Shown here piece after piece: positions 9,412 to 17,123 of a stretch of 64,000 nucleotides of DNA. Positions within the stretch are counted from its first letter, which is position 1. Every line of letters begins with the position of its first letter. Source of the DNA: an uncultured Clostridia bacterium (GTDB lineage: Bacteria; Bacillota; Clostridia; Oscillospirales; Oscillospiraceae); the NCBI GenBank assembly GCA_946547105.1, contig CAMNOV010000001.1, positions 1 to 64,000 on the forward strand. The letters run 5' to 3'. The notes below the pieces were generated by a model, which was not told the origin of the DNA, searched no databases, and saw only the letters and a list, made by a program, of their open reading frames with translations. The translations under genes were made by a program, and so were the position numbers.

Positions 9412-10002
9412 ATGAAAACGCTGAATGTAAACAAGGCTGAGTTTATCAAATCCGCTGCCTCTCCGAAGCAGTTTATCCGCAGCTCGGTCCCGTCCGTCGT
9501 GTTTGCCGGCAAATCGAACGTCGGCAAATCCTCGGTCATCAATCGGCTGCTAAACCGGAAAAACTTTGCCCGTGTCGGCGCTTCTCCCGGAAAAACCGTA
9601 CACGTCAATTACTTTTTCATTGACGAACGGCTGTATTTCGTTGATCTGCCCGGCTATGGCTTTGCCAAAGTCTCGCAGGCCGAACGGGATCGCTGGGGCA
9701 AGCTGATGGAGGATTTCTTTTCCGAGCCTTCTTTGATCTCGCTCGGGGTGATGATCGTCGATGCAAGACATAAACCGACGGCGGATGACGTCACCATGGC
9801 GGAGTGGTTCAAAAATGCCGGCTGCCGCTGGCTTGTTGTTGCCAACAAGACGGACAAGCTGAAAAAAAGCGAGATCGAACCGAACCTTCTTCTGATCCGT
9901 GAAACGCTTGCTCTGCCGGATGACGTGTTGCTAATCCCGTTTTCCGCAGAGAAGGGAAGCGGACGGGAAGAACTGATGACACAGATCCTTCAACTGATTT
10001 GA
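9412..10002 (+). CDS. ysxC: Ribosome biogenesis GTP-binding protein YihA/YsxC
   Basis: EngB/YihA/YsxC GTPase, 196 residues, required for 50S assembly. G1 is AGKSNVGKSS, G3 is DLPGYGFAK (the DLPGYG signature is typical of EngB), and G4 is NKTDK. It begins 7 bases after the lon stop, so it is coupled to lon, and a stem-loop follows the gene. Last gene of the tig operon. Confidence 0.97.
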   Translation: MKTLNVNKAEFIKSAASPKQFIRSSVPSVVFAGKSNVGKSSVINRLLNRKNFARVGASPGKTVHVNYFFIDERLYFVDLPGYGFAKVSQAERDRWGKLMEDFFSEPSLISLGVMIVDARHKPTADDVTMAEWFKNAGCRWLVVANKTDKLKKSEIEPNLLLIRETLALPDDVLLIPFSAEKGSGREELMTQILQLI

Positions 10003-10012
10003 ATCCATTTGG

Positions 10013-10043
10013 AATAGCGGGATGATTTTTTCGTCCCGCTATT
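10013..10043 (+). terminator. Stem-loop after ysxC, likely weak terminator
   Basis: AATAGCGGGA / TCCCGCTATT forms a 10-bp stem around a T-rich loop. It is followed by only a short mixed T tract (TTGTATTTCC), so termination may be partial. It lies just before a promoter candidate for the next operon. Confidence 0.5.
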
Positions 10044-10070
10044 GTATTTCCTTAAAAATTTTGGTAAACT
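10042..10070 (+). promoter_or_regulatory. Candidate promoter for the M50 protease-scpAB operon
   Basis: TTGTAT, a 17-base spacer and TAAACT preceded by TGG (extended -10). The predicted start is near 10077, just before the G-rich ribosome binding site of the M50 protease gene. Confidence 0.45.
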
Positions 10071-10094
10071 GTCATTAAATTGGGGGTATTCCGG

Positions 10095-10787
10095 ATGAGT
10101 GCATGGCAAAGTATCATCAGCGGTTTTGATTTTACACCGCTGCTGAATATCGCCCTCAGTGCGATCCCCGCATTGATCTGCATTACGCTCCATGAGATCA
10201 GCCATGGTCTTGTGGCCAACCGGCTCGGTGATCCGACGGCTAAAAATGCAGGACGCTTGAGCCTGAATCCGATCAAGCATCTGGATATTTTCGGCTTTCT
10301 GATGCTGATCGTTGCCCATGTCGGCTGGGCCAAACCGGTGCCGGTCGATATGCGCTATTTCAAGAATCCGAAGCGGGGCATGGCGATCACTGCGCTGGCC
10401 GGTCCCGTCAGCAACTTCATCATCACAGCTATCGCGCTGTTCCTTTTCGGCTTCCTGCTCCCACTTGTCCGTTCATCCGGCGATGCAGCGATGATCGGCG
10501 TTGAGCTGTTATATATCACCGCTCATCTGAGCCTCGGTCTCGGCCTGTTCAACCTGCTTCCGATCCCGCCGCTGGACGGTTCCAAGGTTTTGTTTTCTCT
10601 CATCCCGGATTCTGCTTATATGAAGCTGATGCGCTATGAGCGCTACGGGATGATCCTGCTGGTCATTCTCGCCTATACCGGCGTGACCGGCAGCTTCCTC
10701 GGCAACATCATTGATTCGGTGTTTGACTGGTTCCTGATGATCGCTCAAGCAGCCTATCAATGGAGTTATTCTTTGTTTGTTGCGTGA
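10095..10787 (+). CDS. Site-2 protease family (M50) membrane metalloprotease
   Basis: Integral membrane zinc protease, 230 residues. The metal-binding HEISH (HExxH) is at residues 33-37 inside the first hydrophobic segment. The third ligand is in NLLPIPPLDGSK near residue 160. Four to five membrane segments are visible. This compact S2P subfamily has no PDZ domain, unlike RseP, and its substrate is unknown. It is often encoded beside scpA in Clostridia, as here. Start: ATG 10095 has GGGGG upstream; the track's TTG would overlap the ribosome binding site. Confidence 0.93.
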   Translation: MSAWQSIISGFDFTPLLNIALSAIPALICITLHEISHGLVANRLGDPTAKNAGRLSLNPIKHLDIFGFLMLIVAHVGWAKPVPVDMRYFKNPKRGMAITALAGPVSNFIITAIALFLFGFLLPLVRSSGDAAMIGVELLYITAHLSLGLGLFNLLPIPPLDGSKVLFSLIPDSAYMKLMRYERYGMILLVILAYTGVTGSFLGNIIDSVFDWFLMIAQAAYQWSYSLFVA

Positions 10788-10792
10788 ATTTG

Positions 10793-11578
10793 ATGGAAAA
10801 TCCAAGCTTTTTTCTGGAAGGCGTCGTTCGCGATAAAAACGAACTGCAGGACTTTGAAGGCCCTCTCAGCCTGATCTTGATGCTTCTGCAGAAAAATAAA
10901 ATAGAGATCCGCGATATCAAGATCGCGGAGATCCTGGACCAGTATCTGGCCTATCTGGATCAGATGCAGCAGATGGATCTGGACGTTGCCAGTGAATTCG
11001 TCCAGATGGCCTCGCATCTGCTATATATCAAGACCAAATCTCTACTCACCGGCGACGATGAGGAAGTCTCGGAACTGGAGCTGCTGAAAGCTTCGCTGGA
11101 GCAGTTAAAGAGCAAAGACGTATACGAAGCGGTCAAGCAGGTGACGCCGGAACTGAAGCGAGCGTCGGAACTCGGCCTGCTGTATTTTGTCAAGCTGCCG
11201 GAGCCGATGCCAAAACAGGCACGGCTATACGAATATAAGCACGAACCGGTCGATCTGCTGCGTGCGATGCTCGGCGTGTATGCCCGCGGTATCAAAACTC
11301 CCGAAACGGATTTGCTCAGCCCCGCTATCCCGCGGCGCATCACCTACAGCGTGCGTGATAAGAGCCGCCAGATCCTGACCGGACTTCGGCAGCGGAAAAG
11401 CTCTTTGAAAAGCCTTTACTTGGCCTGCGCCAGCCGCTCGGAAGTGGTGGCGACCTTTCTCTCCATCCTTGAGCTTTGCAGCATGGGCAGTATAAAACTC
11501 ATCCGCGCCGACGATGATTATACCGTTGAGTTCTCCGGCGGCGACATGGATGAAATTCTGGAACGGATCGAAGAATAA
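10793..11578 (+). CDS. scpA: Segregation and condensation protein A
   Basis: Kleisin subunit of the SMC-ScpAB condensin complex, 261 residues, which bridges SMC heads and organises the chromosome. The N-terminal FEGPLSLILMLLQKNKIEIRDI block is diagnostic; the C-terminal winged helix follows (LCSMGSIKLI). ATG 10793 lies 5 bases after the previous stop and lacks a strong ribosome binding site, implying translational coupling to the M50 gene. scpB follows after 2 bases. Confidence 0.96.
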   Translation: MENPSFFLEGVVRDKNELQDFEGPLSLILMLLQKNKIEIRDIKIAEILDQYLAYLDQMQQMDLDVASEFVQMASHLLYIKTKSLLTGDDEEVSELELLKASLEQLKSKDVYEAVKQVTPELKRASELGLLYFVKLPEPMPKQARLYEYKHEPVDLLRAMLGVYARGIKTPETDLLSPAIPRRITYSVRDKSRQILTGLRQRKSSLKSLYLACASRSEVVATFLSILELCSMGSIKLIRADDDYTVEFSGGDMDEILERIEE

Positions 11579-11580
11579 GC

Positions 11581-12183
11581 ATGATTGATTTGAAATCCGC
11601 CGTTGAGGCGGTCCTGTTTGCGGCCGGTGAGCCGGTTCCCGTCGCGCGTCTTTCATTGATCCTCGGCGCCGGAGAAGAAGACGTTCTTCTGGCCGGACGC
11701 GAGCTGGCCGATCAATTCGAGCGTGAGCAGCGCGGGATCCGTGTACTGCGTCTTGGAGACAAGCTGCAGATGTGCTCAGCGCCAGAGTATGCGCCCGTCA
11801 TCATCAAAGCCCTGGAACAACGCAAACCGCCGATGCTCTCGCAGCCCGCGCTGGAGACGCTGGCGATCGTGGCATATTTTCAGCCGGTCACCCGTGCCTA
11901 TATCGACCAGGTGCGCGGCGTGGACAGCTCCTATACCGTCAGTATGCTCAATGAACGCGGATTGATCGAAATCTGCGGCAGGCTTGAAGTCCCGGGCCGA
12001 CCGTCTCTCTTTCGGACGACAGACCAGTTTCTGCGCACCTTCGGCCTGCAGAAGCTGGAGGATCTGCCTCATCTGCCGGACATGACGCAGAGCGACGGCG
12101 TTGATAAGCTGCAAAAGGCGATCGACGATCTGCAGAATACCGCGGATGGACAGCTGATGATGGAAGGCATGGAGGAAACATAA
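11581..12183 (+). CDS. scpB: Segregation and condensation protein B
   Basis: Winged-helix partner of ScpA in the SMC condensin, 200 residues. It contains two tandem winged-helix domains, with the family signature ALETLAIVAYFQPVTRAYID and the RGVDSSYTV block near residue 115. It begins 2 bases after the scpA stop. Confidence 0.97.
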   Translation: MIDLKSAVEAVLFAAGEPVPVARLSLILGAGEEDVLLAGRELADQFEREQRGIRVLRLGDKLQMCSAPEYAPVIIKALEQRKPPMLSQPALETLAIVAYFQPVTRAYIDQVRGVDSSYTVSMLNERGLIEICGRLEVPGRPSLFRTTDQFLRTFGLQKLEDLPHLPDMTQSDGVDKLQKAIDDLQNTADGQLMMEGMEET

Positions 12184-12202
12184 ATCAAGCGGGGGTGATG
12201 TC

Positions 12203-12964
12203 TTGGTAGGCTGGATCATACTCGGCGTCATTGTCCTGATACTCACAGGCATCAACCTGATCCGTATCGGAGCAGATATCTCCTATGAGGGCGGCGTGTT
12301 CAGCCTCTCGGCCAAGGTGGCCGGCGTGATGCTGCAGCTGCTGCCAAAGCAGGATAAGGGTGAACCGAAGCCAAAAAAAGAAAAGAAACCGAAAAAGAAG
12401 AAAAAGAAGAAAGAAGCAAAGCCGGAAGAGGAAAAAGATCAGTCCGAGCAGCCGAAGAAAAAGGGCCTTCCTCTCGGTATGACCAGGGAAGAGCTGTTTG
12501 ACCTCGTCAAAGCGATCCTGCATCACTTTGCGCGGTTTCCGCGCAGATTCCGCATTGACCGCTTCAAGCTGCACGCGCTGATCGCTGGCTGGGATCCTTA
12601 CAACACGGCAATGGCCTACGGATACCTCAACGAAGCGCTTTCAATTCTGCTTCCGCTGGCCAGACAGGGCTTTACCGTCAAGGAATCGGACGTTCGAACA
12701 GACGTGGATTTCACGACGGATGTGGCGTCCGTCGACTTTGCACTTGGTCTCAGCATCCGCATCGGTCAGATCGTCGGTTTTCTCCTGACTGTCGCTTTCG
12801 TCGGCGCAAAGCATGTCATCAAGAGTAAACTGCGCCAGAAAAAGGAAGCGAAAGCGGCGGCTAAAGCTGCGGCTTCCGTGCAGCCGCAGAGTGCGGAACA
12901 TACAGAGAACTTAGAAAACGAGAAAGATATTACGGCAGAGGAAAGGATGGACTCAAATGGATAA
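12203..12964 (+). CDS. DUF2953 domain-containing membrane protein (YtfI-like)
   Basis: 253 residues: an N-terminal membrane segment, a very Lys/Glu-rich charged linker (about residues 52-85), then the DUF2953 region (FRIDRFKLHALIAGWDPYNTA...). The start is TTG 12203 with GGGGGTG 5-11 bases upstream; no ATG is in frame nearby. In Bacillus the homologue ytfI sits directly before ytfJ, a spore gene, and the pairing is kept here with an 8-base overlap. A sporulation role is therefore inferred. No biochemical function is known. Confidence 0.85.
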   Translation: MVGWIILGVIVLILTGINLIRIGADISYEGGVFSLSAKVAGVMLQLLPKQDKGEPKPKKEKKPKKKKKKKEAKPEEEKDQSEQPKKKGLPLGMTREELFDLVKAILHHFARFPRRFRIDRFKLHALIAGWDPYNTAMAYGYLNEALSILLPLARQGFTVKESDVRTDVDFTTDVASVDFALGLSIRIGQIVGFLLTVAFVGAKHVIKSKLRQKKEAKAAAKAAASVQPQSAEHTENLENEKDITAEERMDSNG

Positions 12965-13346
12965 CAAGAACCCGATCGGTGAACTGATGGAAAGCACGAT
13001 GGAGAATGTCAGAAACATTCTCAAGGTCGATACGGTCGTCGGCGATCCCATTTTCACGCCCGACGGCATTACCCTGGTTCCCGTTTCCCGCATCAGCGTC
13101 GGTTTCGGCGGCGGCGGTCTGGAATTCAGCAACAAGAAAGGCGGAGAAAACCGTCCCTACGGCGGCGGCAACGCGACCGGCGTCAAGATCGACCCGATCG
13201 GTTTCCTTGTCATCAAGGAAGGGAACGTCCGCATGATCAACATCCTGCCTGCTGCCAATACCACCATCGACCGCATCATCGATCTGGTTCCCCAGGTCAT
13301 CGATCGTGTCGAGGGCTTTATCAACAAGCAGAACGAAGAATCATAA
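12957..13346 (+). CDS. ytfJ: GerW family sporulation protein YtfJ
   Basis: 129 residues with the family core: FTPDGITLVPVSRISVGFGGGG, then a Gly-rich stretch and VKIDPIGFLVIKEG. YtfJ/GerW is a spore protein needed for normal germination in Bacillus. It overlaps the DUF2953 gene and precedes a DD-carboxypeptidase that could act on spore cortex. GGAAAGG is present upstream of ATG 12957. Confidence 0.95.
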   Translation: MDNKNPIGELMESTMENVRNILKVDTVVGDPIFTPDGITLVPVSRISVGFGGGGLEFSNKKGGENRPYGGGNATGVKIDPIGFLVIKEGNVRMINILPAANTTIDRIIDLVPQVIDRVEGFINKQNEES

Positions 13347-13405
13347 TATCCGTCGATCCGGCTCATAATAAGCACTGCCCAAGATAAATAAGGGTGGTGC
13401 TTATT

Positions 13406-14452
13406 TTGAGAAATCTGATCTGTTTGCTGCTTTCGTCTCTTTTTTTCGTTTCAAATATCACTCCGGAACTTTCAGAACAACTGCCGGAGATCCGGGCGCT
13501 GAGCGCTGTCGTCATGGCCGAGACAGGAGAGATCCTGTACGAGCGGGAGCCGGACCGCATGCTGCCGATGGCCAGCACGACCAAGCTGATGACGGCGCTT
13601 GTCGTGATAGAGAGCTGCCCGCTGGATGCGATGGTCGATATCCTGCCGGAATACTGCGGGGTGGAGGGCTCGTCCCTGTATCTCAAGCCTGGAGAGCGAT
13701 ATACGGTGCGCGAGCTTTTGCAAGGTCTTCTGCTCGCCTCGGGGAATGACGCGGCTGTCGCGCTGGCCTGTTTCTGCGCCGGGAGTATCGACGCCTTTTC
13801 CGAACGGATGAATCAACGTGCGGCGGAGCTCGGCATGCGAAACAGTCATTTTCTGAATCCACACGGACTGAACGAGGCAGGTCATTGCTCTACGGCCCGG
13901 GACTTGGCTCTTCTGATGCTTGCGGCGATGGAAAACGACAGCTTTGCTGAGCTGATTTCCCGGGAAAAAGCGATTGTCGGCGGGCAGATGGTCTTGAATC
14001 ACAATAAGCTGCTGCAGAGGTATCCGGGTTGCATCGGGGGAAAGACCGGATATACGAAGGTGGCTGGGCGCTGCCTGGTCAGCTGCTGTGAGAAAGACGA
14101 TCTGCGGCTTGTATGTGTGACGCTCAATGATCCCGACGACTGGAACGATCATGCGATGCTTTATGACTGGGCCTACGAGCATTTTTCCATGTTTGTGATC
14201 AACCGGGAGAACACGCGGTATGAGATCCCGCTGCTTGGCGGAATGGCCGATAAAGCCATTGTTGTCCCTTTGGAGGAGCATAGGATCCTTCTGCCGCGAA
14301 CATCTGAACCGATCGTTGAAACGAAGCTTCCGTTTTACGCTTTTGCTCCCGTGTCTGACGGGTTTGAAGCCGGTTTCCTGCGAGTGCTGCTCAACGATCG
14401 GCTTATATGTGAGATCCCTTTGATTTATATCGATGATTATCCGATCCGATAG
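13406..14452 (+). CDS. D-alanyl-D-alanine carboxypeptidase (PBP5/DacF family, S11)
   Basis: Exported peptidoglycan carboxypeptidase, about 348 residues. It has a hydrophobic signal peptide, then SxxK as STTK (ASTTKLMTAL), SxN as SGN (LASGNDAAV), and KTG as GGKTGYT, so all three active-site boxes are present. A C-terminal beta domain follows. The position after ytfJ suggests a DacF-like cortex-modifying role, but this is inference. The start is uncertain: TTG 13406 has AGGGTGGTG 7 bases upstream and gives a good signal peptide; GTG 13394 would sit on that same ribosome binding site. Confidence 0.92.
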   Translation: MRNLICLLLSSLFFVSNITPELSEQLPEIRALSAVVMAETGEILYEREPDRMLPMASTTKLMTALVVIESCPLDAMVDILPEYCGVEGSSLYLKPGERYTVRELLQGLLLASGNDAAVALACFCAGSIDAFSERMNQRAAELGMRNSHFLNPHGLNEAGHCSTARDLALLMLAAMENDSFAELISREKAIVGGQMVLNHNKLLQRYPGCIGGKTGYTKVAGRCLVSCCEKDDLRLVCVTLNDPDDWNDHAMLYDWAYEHFSMFVINRENTRYEIPLLGGMADKAIVVPLEEHRILLPRTSEPIVETKLPFYAFAPVSDGFEAGFLRVLLNDRLICEIPLIYIDDYPIR

Positions 14453-14460
14453 GTGAGACT

Positions 14461-15171
14461 ATGGCAGAACGACTGCAAAAAATCATAGCGTCGGCGGGGC
14501 TGATGTCCCGCCGCGCCGCTGAAGAGGCCATCCGAGCCGGCCGCGTGACCTGTAATGGGCAAACCGCTTCGATCGGAGATACCGCCGATCCGTCTATGGA
14601 TGAAATCCTTCTTGACGGCAGGCCGGTCCTTATGCAGGAAGAGAAGATTTATCTGATGCTGCATAAGCCCCGCGGTGTGGTGACCACCATGAGTGACGAG
14701 CAGGGAAGAAAAACTGTTGCCGATCTTGTCAAAGACGTCGGCATACGCGTCTATCCTGTCGGGCGCCTGGATCTTGATTCCGAGGGGCTGCTGCTGATGA
14801 CCAACGACGGCAACTTTGCCAACCGTGTGATGCACCCCTCCCACGAATTCAGCAAATGCTATGAGACCTGGGTAAAAGGAGAGAACATAGAGGACGCGGT
14901 GACGGCTTTGGGCAGGCCGATGTGGATCGACGGGTATCAGATCCGATCGGCTGCCGTCCGTCTGCTTCGCCGTATCAGCGAAACGGAAGCAAAACTGTCC
15001 ATCACGATCCACGAGGGGAGAAATCGCCAGGTGCGAAAAATGTGCGAAGCTGTCGGCCTTCGCGTGACGAAACTTCTACGCGTCAGCGAGGGGAAGCTTC
15101 AGTTGGGCGAGCTTCCGTCCGGTAAATGGCGTTTTCTCACGAAAGAAGAAATCAAATCCTTTGATCTGTAA
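14461..15171 (+). CDS. rluB: Pseudouridine synthase, RluB/RsuA family
   Basis: 236 residues. The N-terminal S4 RNA-binding domain (RLQKIIASAGLMSRRAAEEAI) is followed by the catalytic domain, with the Asp in GRLDLDSEGLLLMTNDG and the downstream GRNRQVRKMCEAVG. The RluB-type enzymes modify U2605 of 23S rRNA; RsuA acts on 16S. The order scpA-scpB-...-rluB is common in Firmicutes and favours RluB. Confidence 0.93.
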   Translation: MAERLQKIIASAGLMSRRAAEEAIRAGRVTCNGQTASIGDTADPSMDEILLDGRPVLMQEEKIYLMLHKPRGVVTTMSDEQGRKTVADLVKDVGIRVYPVGRLDLDSEGLLLMTNDGNFANRVMHPSHEFSKCYETWVKGENIEDAVTALGRPMWIDGYQIRSAAVRLLRRISETEAKLSITIHEGRNRQVRKMCEAVGLRVTKLLRVSEGKLQLGELPSGKWRFLTKEEIKSFDL

Positions 15172-15183
15172 GGACCTACATAT

Positions 15184-16440
15184 ATGAACGACACAAATAC
15201 CACAGACTGCGATCTCGTTGTGATCGGCGGCGGCGCGGCCGGTTTGATGCTGTCCGTTACTGCCGCTGAACGCGGACTGAGCGTAATAGTACTCGACCCG
15301 AATCAGAAACTCGGGCGAAAACTGCGCATCACCGGAAAAGGCCGCTGCAATCTGACGAATCACTGCGATGTCAAAACCGTTCTGGCCAATATGCCCGGGG
15401 ACGGGCGCTTTCTATACAGTGCTTTGAGCCGCTTCACTCCCGACGACGTAATGGTCTGGTTTGAAGATCGCGGTCTGAAGCTTAAAACCGAACGCGGCAA
15501 CCGTGTCTTTCCGGTCAGCGATAACGCAAACGACGTAGCCGATCTGCTGGTGAAAGAATGCCAAAGGGCAGGCGTACACTTTCTGCGTACTAAGGCGAAG
15601 GCAATCTGCAGCGAAAACGGGCGAGTCAGCGCCGTTGTGACCGAGGATGGCACCATCAACTGCCGCGCTGCCGCCGTCTGCACGGGCGGTATGTCGTATC
15701 CTTTGACCGGTTCGACCGGCGACGGATATCGCTTTGCCAAAAGCTTCGGTCATACGGTCACTGCACCGCAGGCATCTCTGATACCGCTTGAAAGCGGTGA
15801 CGAATACTGCGCACGGATGCAGGGCTTTTCACTGAAAAACGTCAGTCTGTCTGCCTATGAGGACGATCGGCTGATCTATCGCGAGCTCGGCGAAATGCTG
15901 TTTACGCACTTCGGGGTGTCCGGTCCGCTGGTTTTGTCAGCCAGCGCTCACATGCGGCATATGGACAGCCATAAATATCGGCTGGAGATCGATCTAAAGC
16001 CCGGTCTGGACGAAAAAAAGCTGGATGCGCGGCTGCTGCGCGATTTTGAGAAATACGCCAACCGGGAATTTAAAAATGCGCTCGTCGATCTGGCGGGTCA
16101 GAGCATGATCCCCGTGCTGATCGAGCTGTCCGGCATCCCGGATGACACGAAGGTGCATGATATCACGCGCGAGCAGCGGATGCGTTTGCTGAATTTATTC
16201 AAATCCTTTCCGGTATCTGTTTCCGGAAAACGACCGATCGACGAAGCCATCATCACAGCAGGCGGCGTTGATCCGAAAGAAGTCAATCCCCGTACGATGG
16301 AATCCAAACTGATGCCCGGCCTGTATTTCGCCGGGGAGGTGTTGGATCTTGACGCCTATACCGGTGGCTTTAACCTGCAGATCGCGTGGGCCACGGCTCA
16401 TACCGCAGGACTTGCCGTATTGAAGGAGGAATACCAATGA
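15184..16440 (+). CDS. NAD(P)/FAD-dependent oxidoreductase, HI0933/YhiN family
   Basis: Flavoprotein of 418 residues. The N-terminal dinucleotide fold is GGGAAGLMLSVTAAERG; GRKLRITGKGRCNLTN is the HI0933-family hallmark; AGEVLDLDAYTGGFNLQIAW is the C-terminal FAD contact. The natural substrate is unknown; related enzymes are labelled BaiN or aminoacetone oxidase-like without firm support. It sits between rluB and cmk, and its stop overlaps the cmk start (ATGA). Confidence 0.92.
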   Translation: MNDTNTTDCDLVVIGGGAAGLMLSVTAAERGLSVIVLDPNQKLGRKLRITGKGRCNLTNHCDVKTVLANMPGDGRFLYSALSRFTPDDVMVWFEDRGLKLKTERGNRVFPVSDNANDVADLLVKECQRAGVHFLRTKAKAICSENGRVSAVVTEDGTINCRAAAVCTGGMSYPLTGSTGDGYRFAKSFGHTVTAPQASLIPLESGDEYCARMQGFSLKNVSLSAYEDDRLIYRELGEMLFTHFGVSGPLVLSASAHMRHMDSHKYRLEIDLKPGLDEKKLDARLLRDFEKYANREFKNALVDLAGQSMIPVLIELSGIPDDTKVHDITREQRMRLLNLFKSFPVSVSGKRPIDEAIITAGGVDPKEVNPRTMESKLMPGLYFAGEVLDLDAYTGGFNLQIAWATAHTAGLAVLKEEYQ

Positions 16441-17123
16441 TTGAACATTTTGCCATTGCCATCGACGGCCCTTCCGGCGCAGGAAAAAGCAGCCTCGCCC
16501 GCCGCGCCGCAGCTCATTTTGGGCTGATCTACGTCGACACCGGCGCGATCTATCGCTGCGTCGGTCTGGCGGCCAAGCGCGCCGGCATCAATACCCGCGA
16601 CGCCCAGGCTGTGCAGGCGATCCTGCCTTCGCTGGACATCCGGATGCTTTATAACGTGACAGGGGAGCAGCGCATGTATCTGGGAGATGAGGACGTCTCT
16701 TCCGATATCCGCCTGCCGGAGATCTCTATCTGCGCCTCCAACGTATCGGCTCATCCCGCGGTTCGCGCCTATTTGCTGGAGATGCAGCGCAAAATGGCGA
16801 GAGAACATAACGTCATCATGGACGGACGCGATATCGGTACGGTCGTTCTGCCGGATGCGGAATTGAAGATCTTTCTGACGGCCAGCGCAGAAGCTCGCGC
16901 CCAGCGCCGTATGCTGGAACTGCAGGGGAAGGGGATCGACACGACCTTTGAAGATGTCCTCAAGGATATTGAGCTTCGCGATTACCAGGATACGCACCGT
17001 GCGGAAGCTCCGCTGCGCCAGGCGGAGGACGCCGTGCTGCTGGATACGACAGAATTCAATTTTGACGAGAGCTTTGGGCTGCTTTGTCAGATCATCAGGG
17101 AAAGACTGGGATTGATCGGATGA
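16437..17123 (+). CDS. cmk: Cytidylate kinase
   Basis: (d)CMP kinase, 228 residues, which phosphorylates CMP and dCMP. The P-loop is [11 protein letters not shown]; the insert and CMP-binding region include MDGRDIGTVVLPDA, and the lid is RAQRR. ATG 16437 overlaps the previous stop and has AAGGAGG upstream (GTATTGAAGGAGG). The stop overlaps the ispH-rpsA start (ATGA). The cmk-ispH-rpsA arrangement is typical of Clostridia. Confidence 0.97.
   Translation: MIEHFAIAIDGPSGAGKSSLARRAAAHFGLIYVDTGAIYRCVGLAAKRAGINTRDAQAVQAILPSLDIRMLYNVTGEQRMYLGDEDVSSDIRLPEISICASNVSAHPAVRAYLLEMQRKMAREHNVIMDGRDIGTVVLPDAELKIFLTASAEARAQRRMLELQGKGIDTTFEDVLKDIELRDYQDTHRAEAPLRQAEDAVLLDTTEFNFDESFGLLCQIIRERLGLIG

Noticed and set aside
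7002-9608. 868-codon ORF opposite lon and ysxC
   Set aside because: Shadow of biased third positions; no recognisable domain, and it spans two genes on the other strand.
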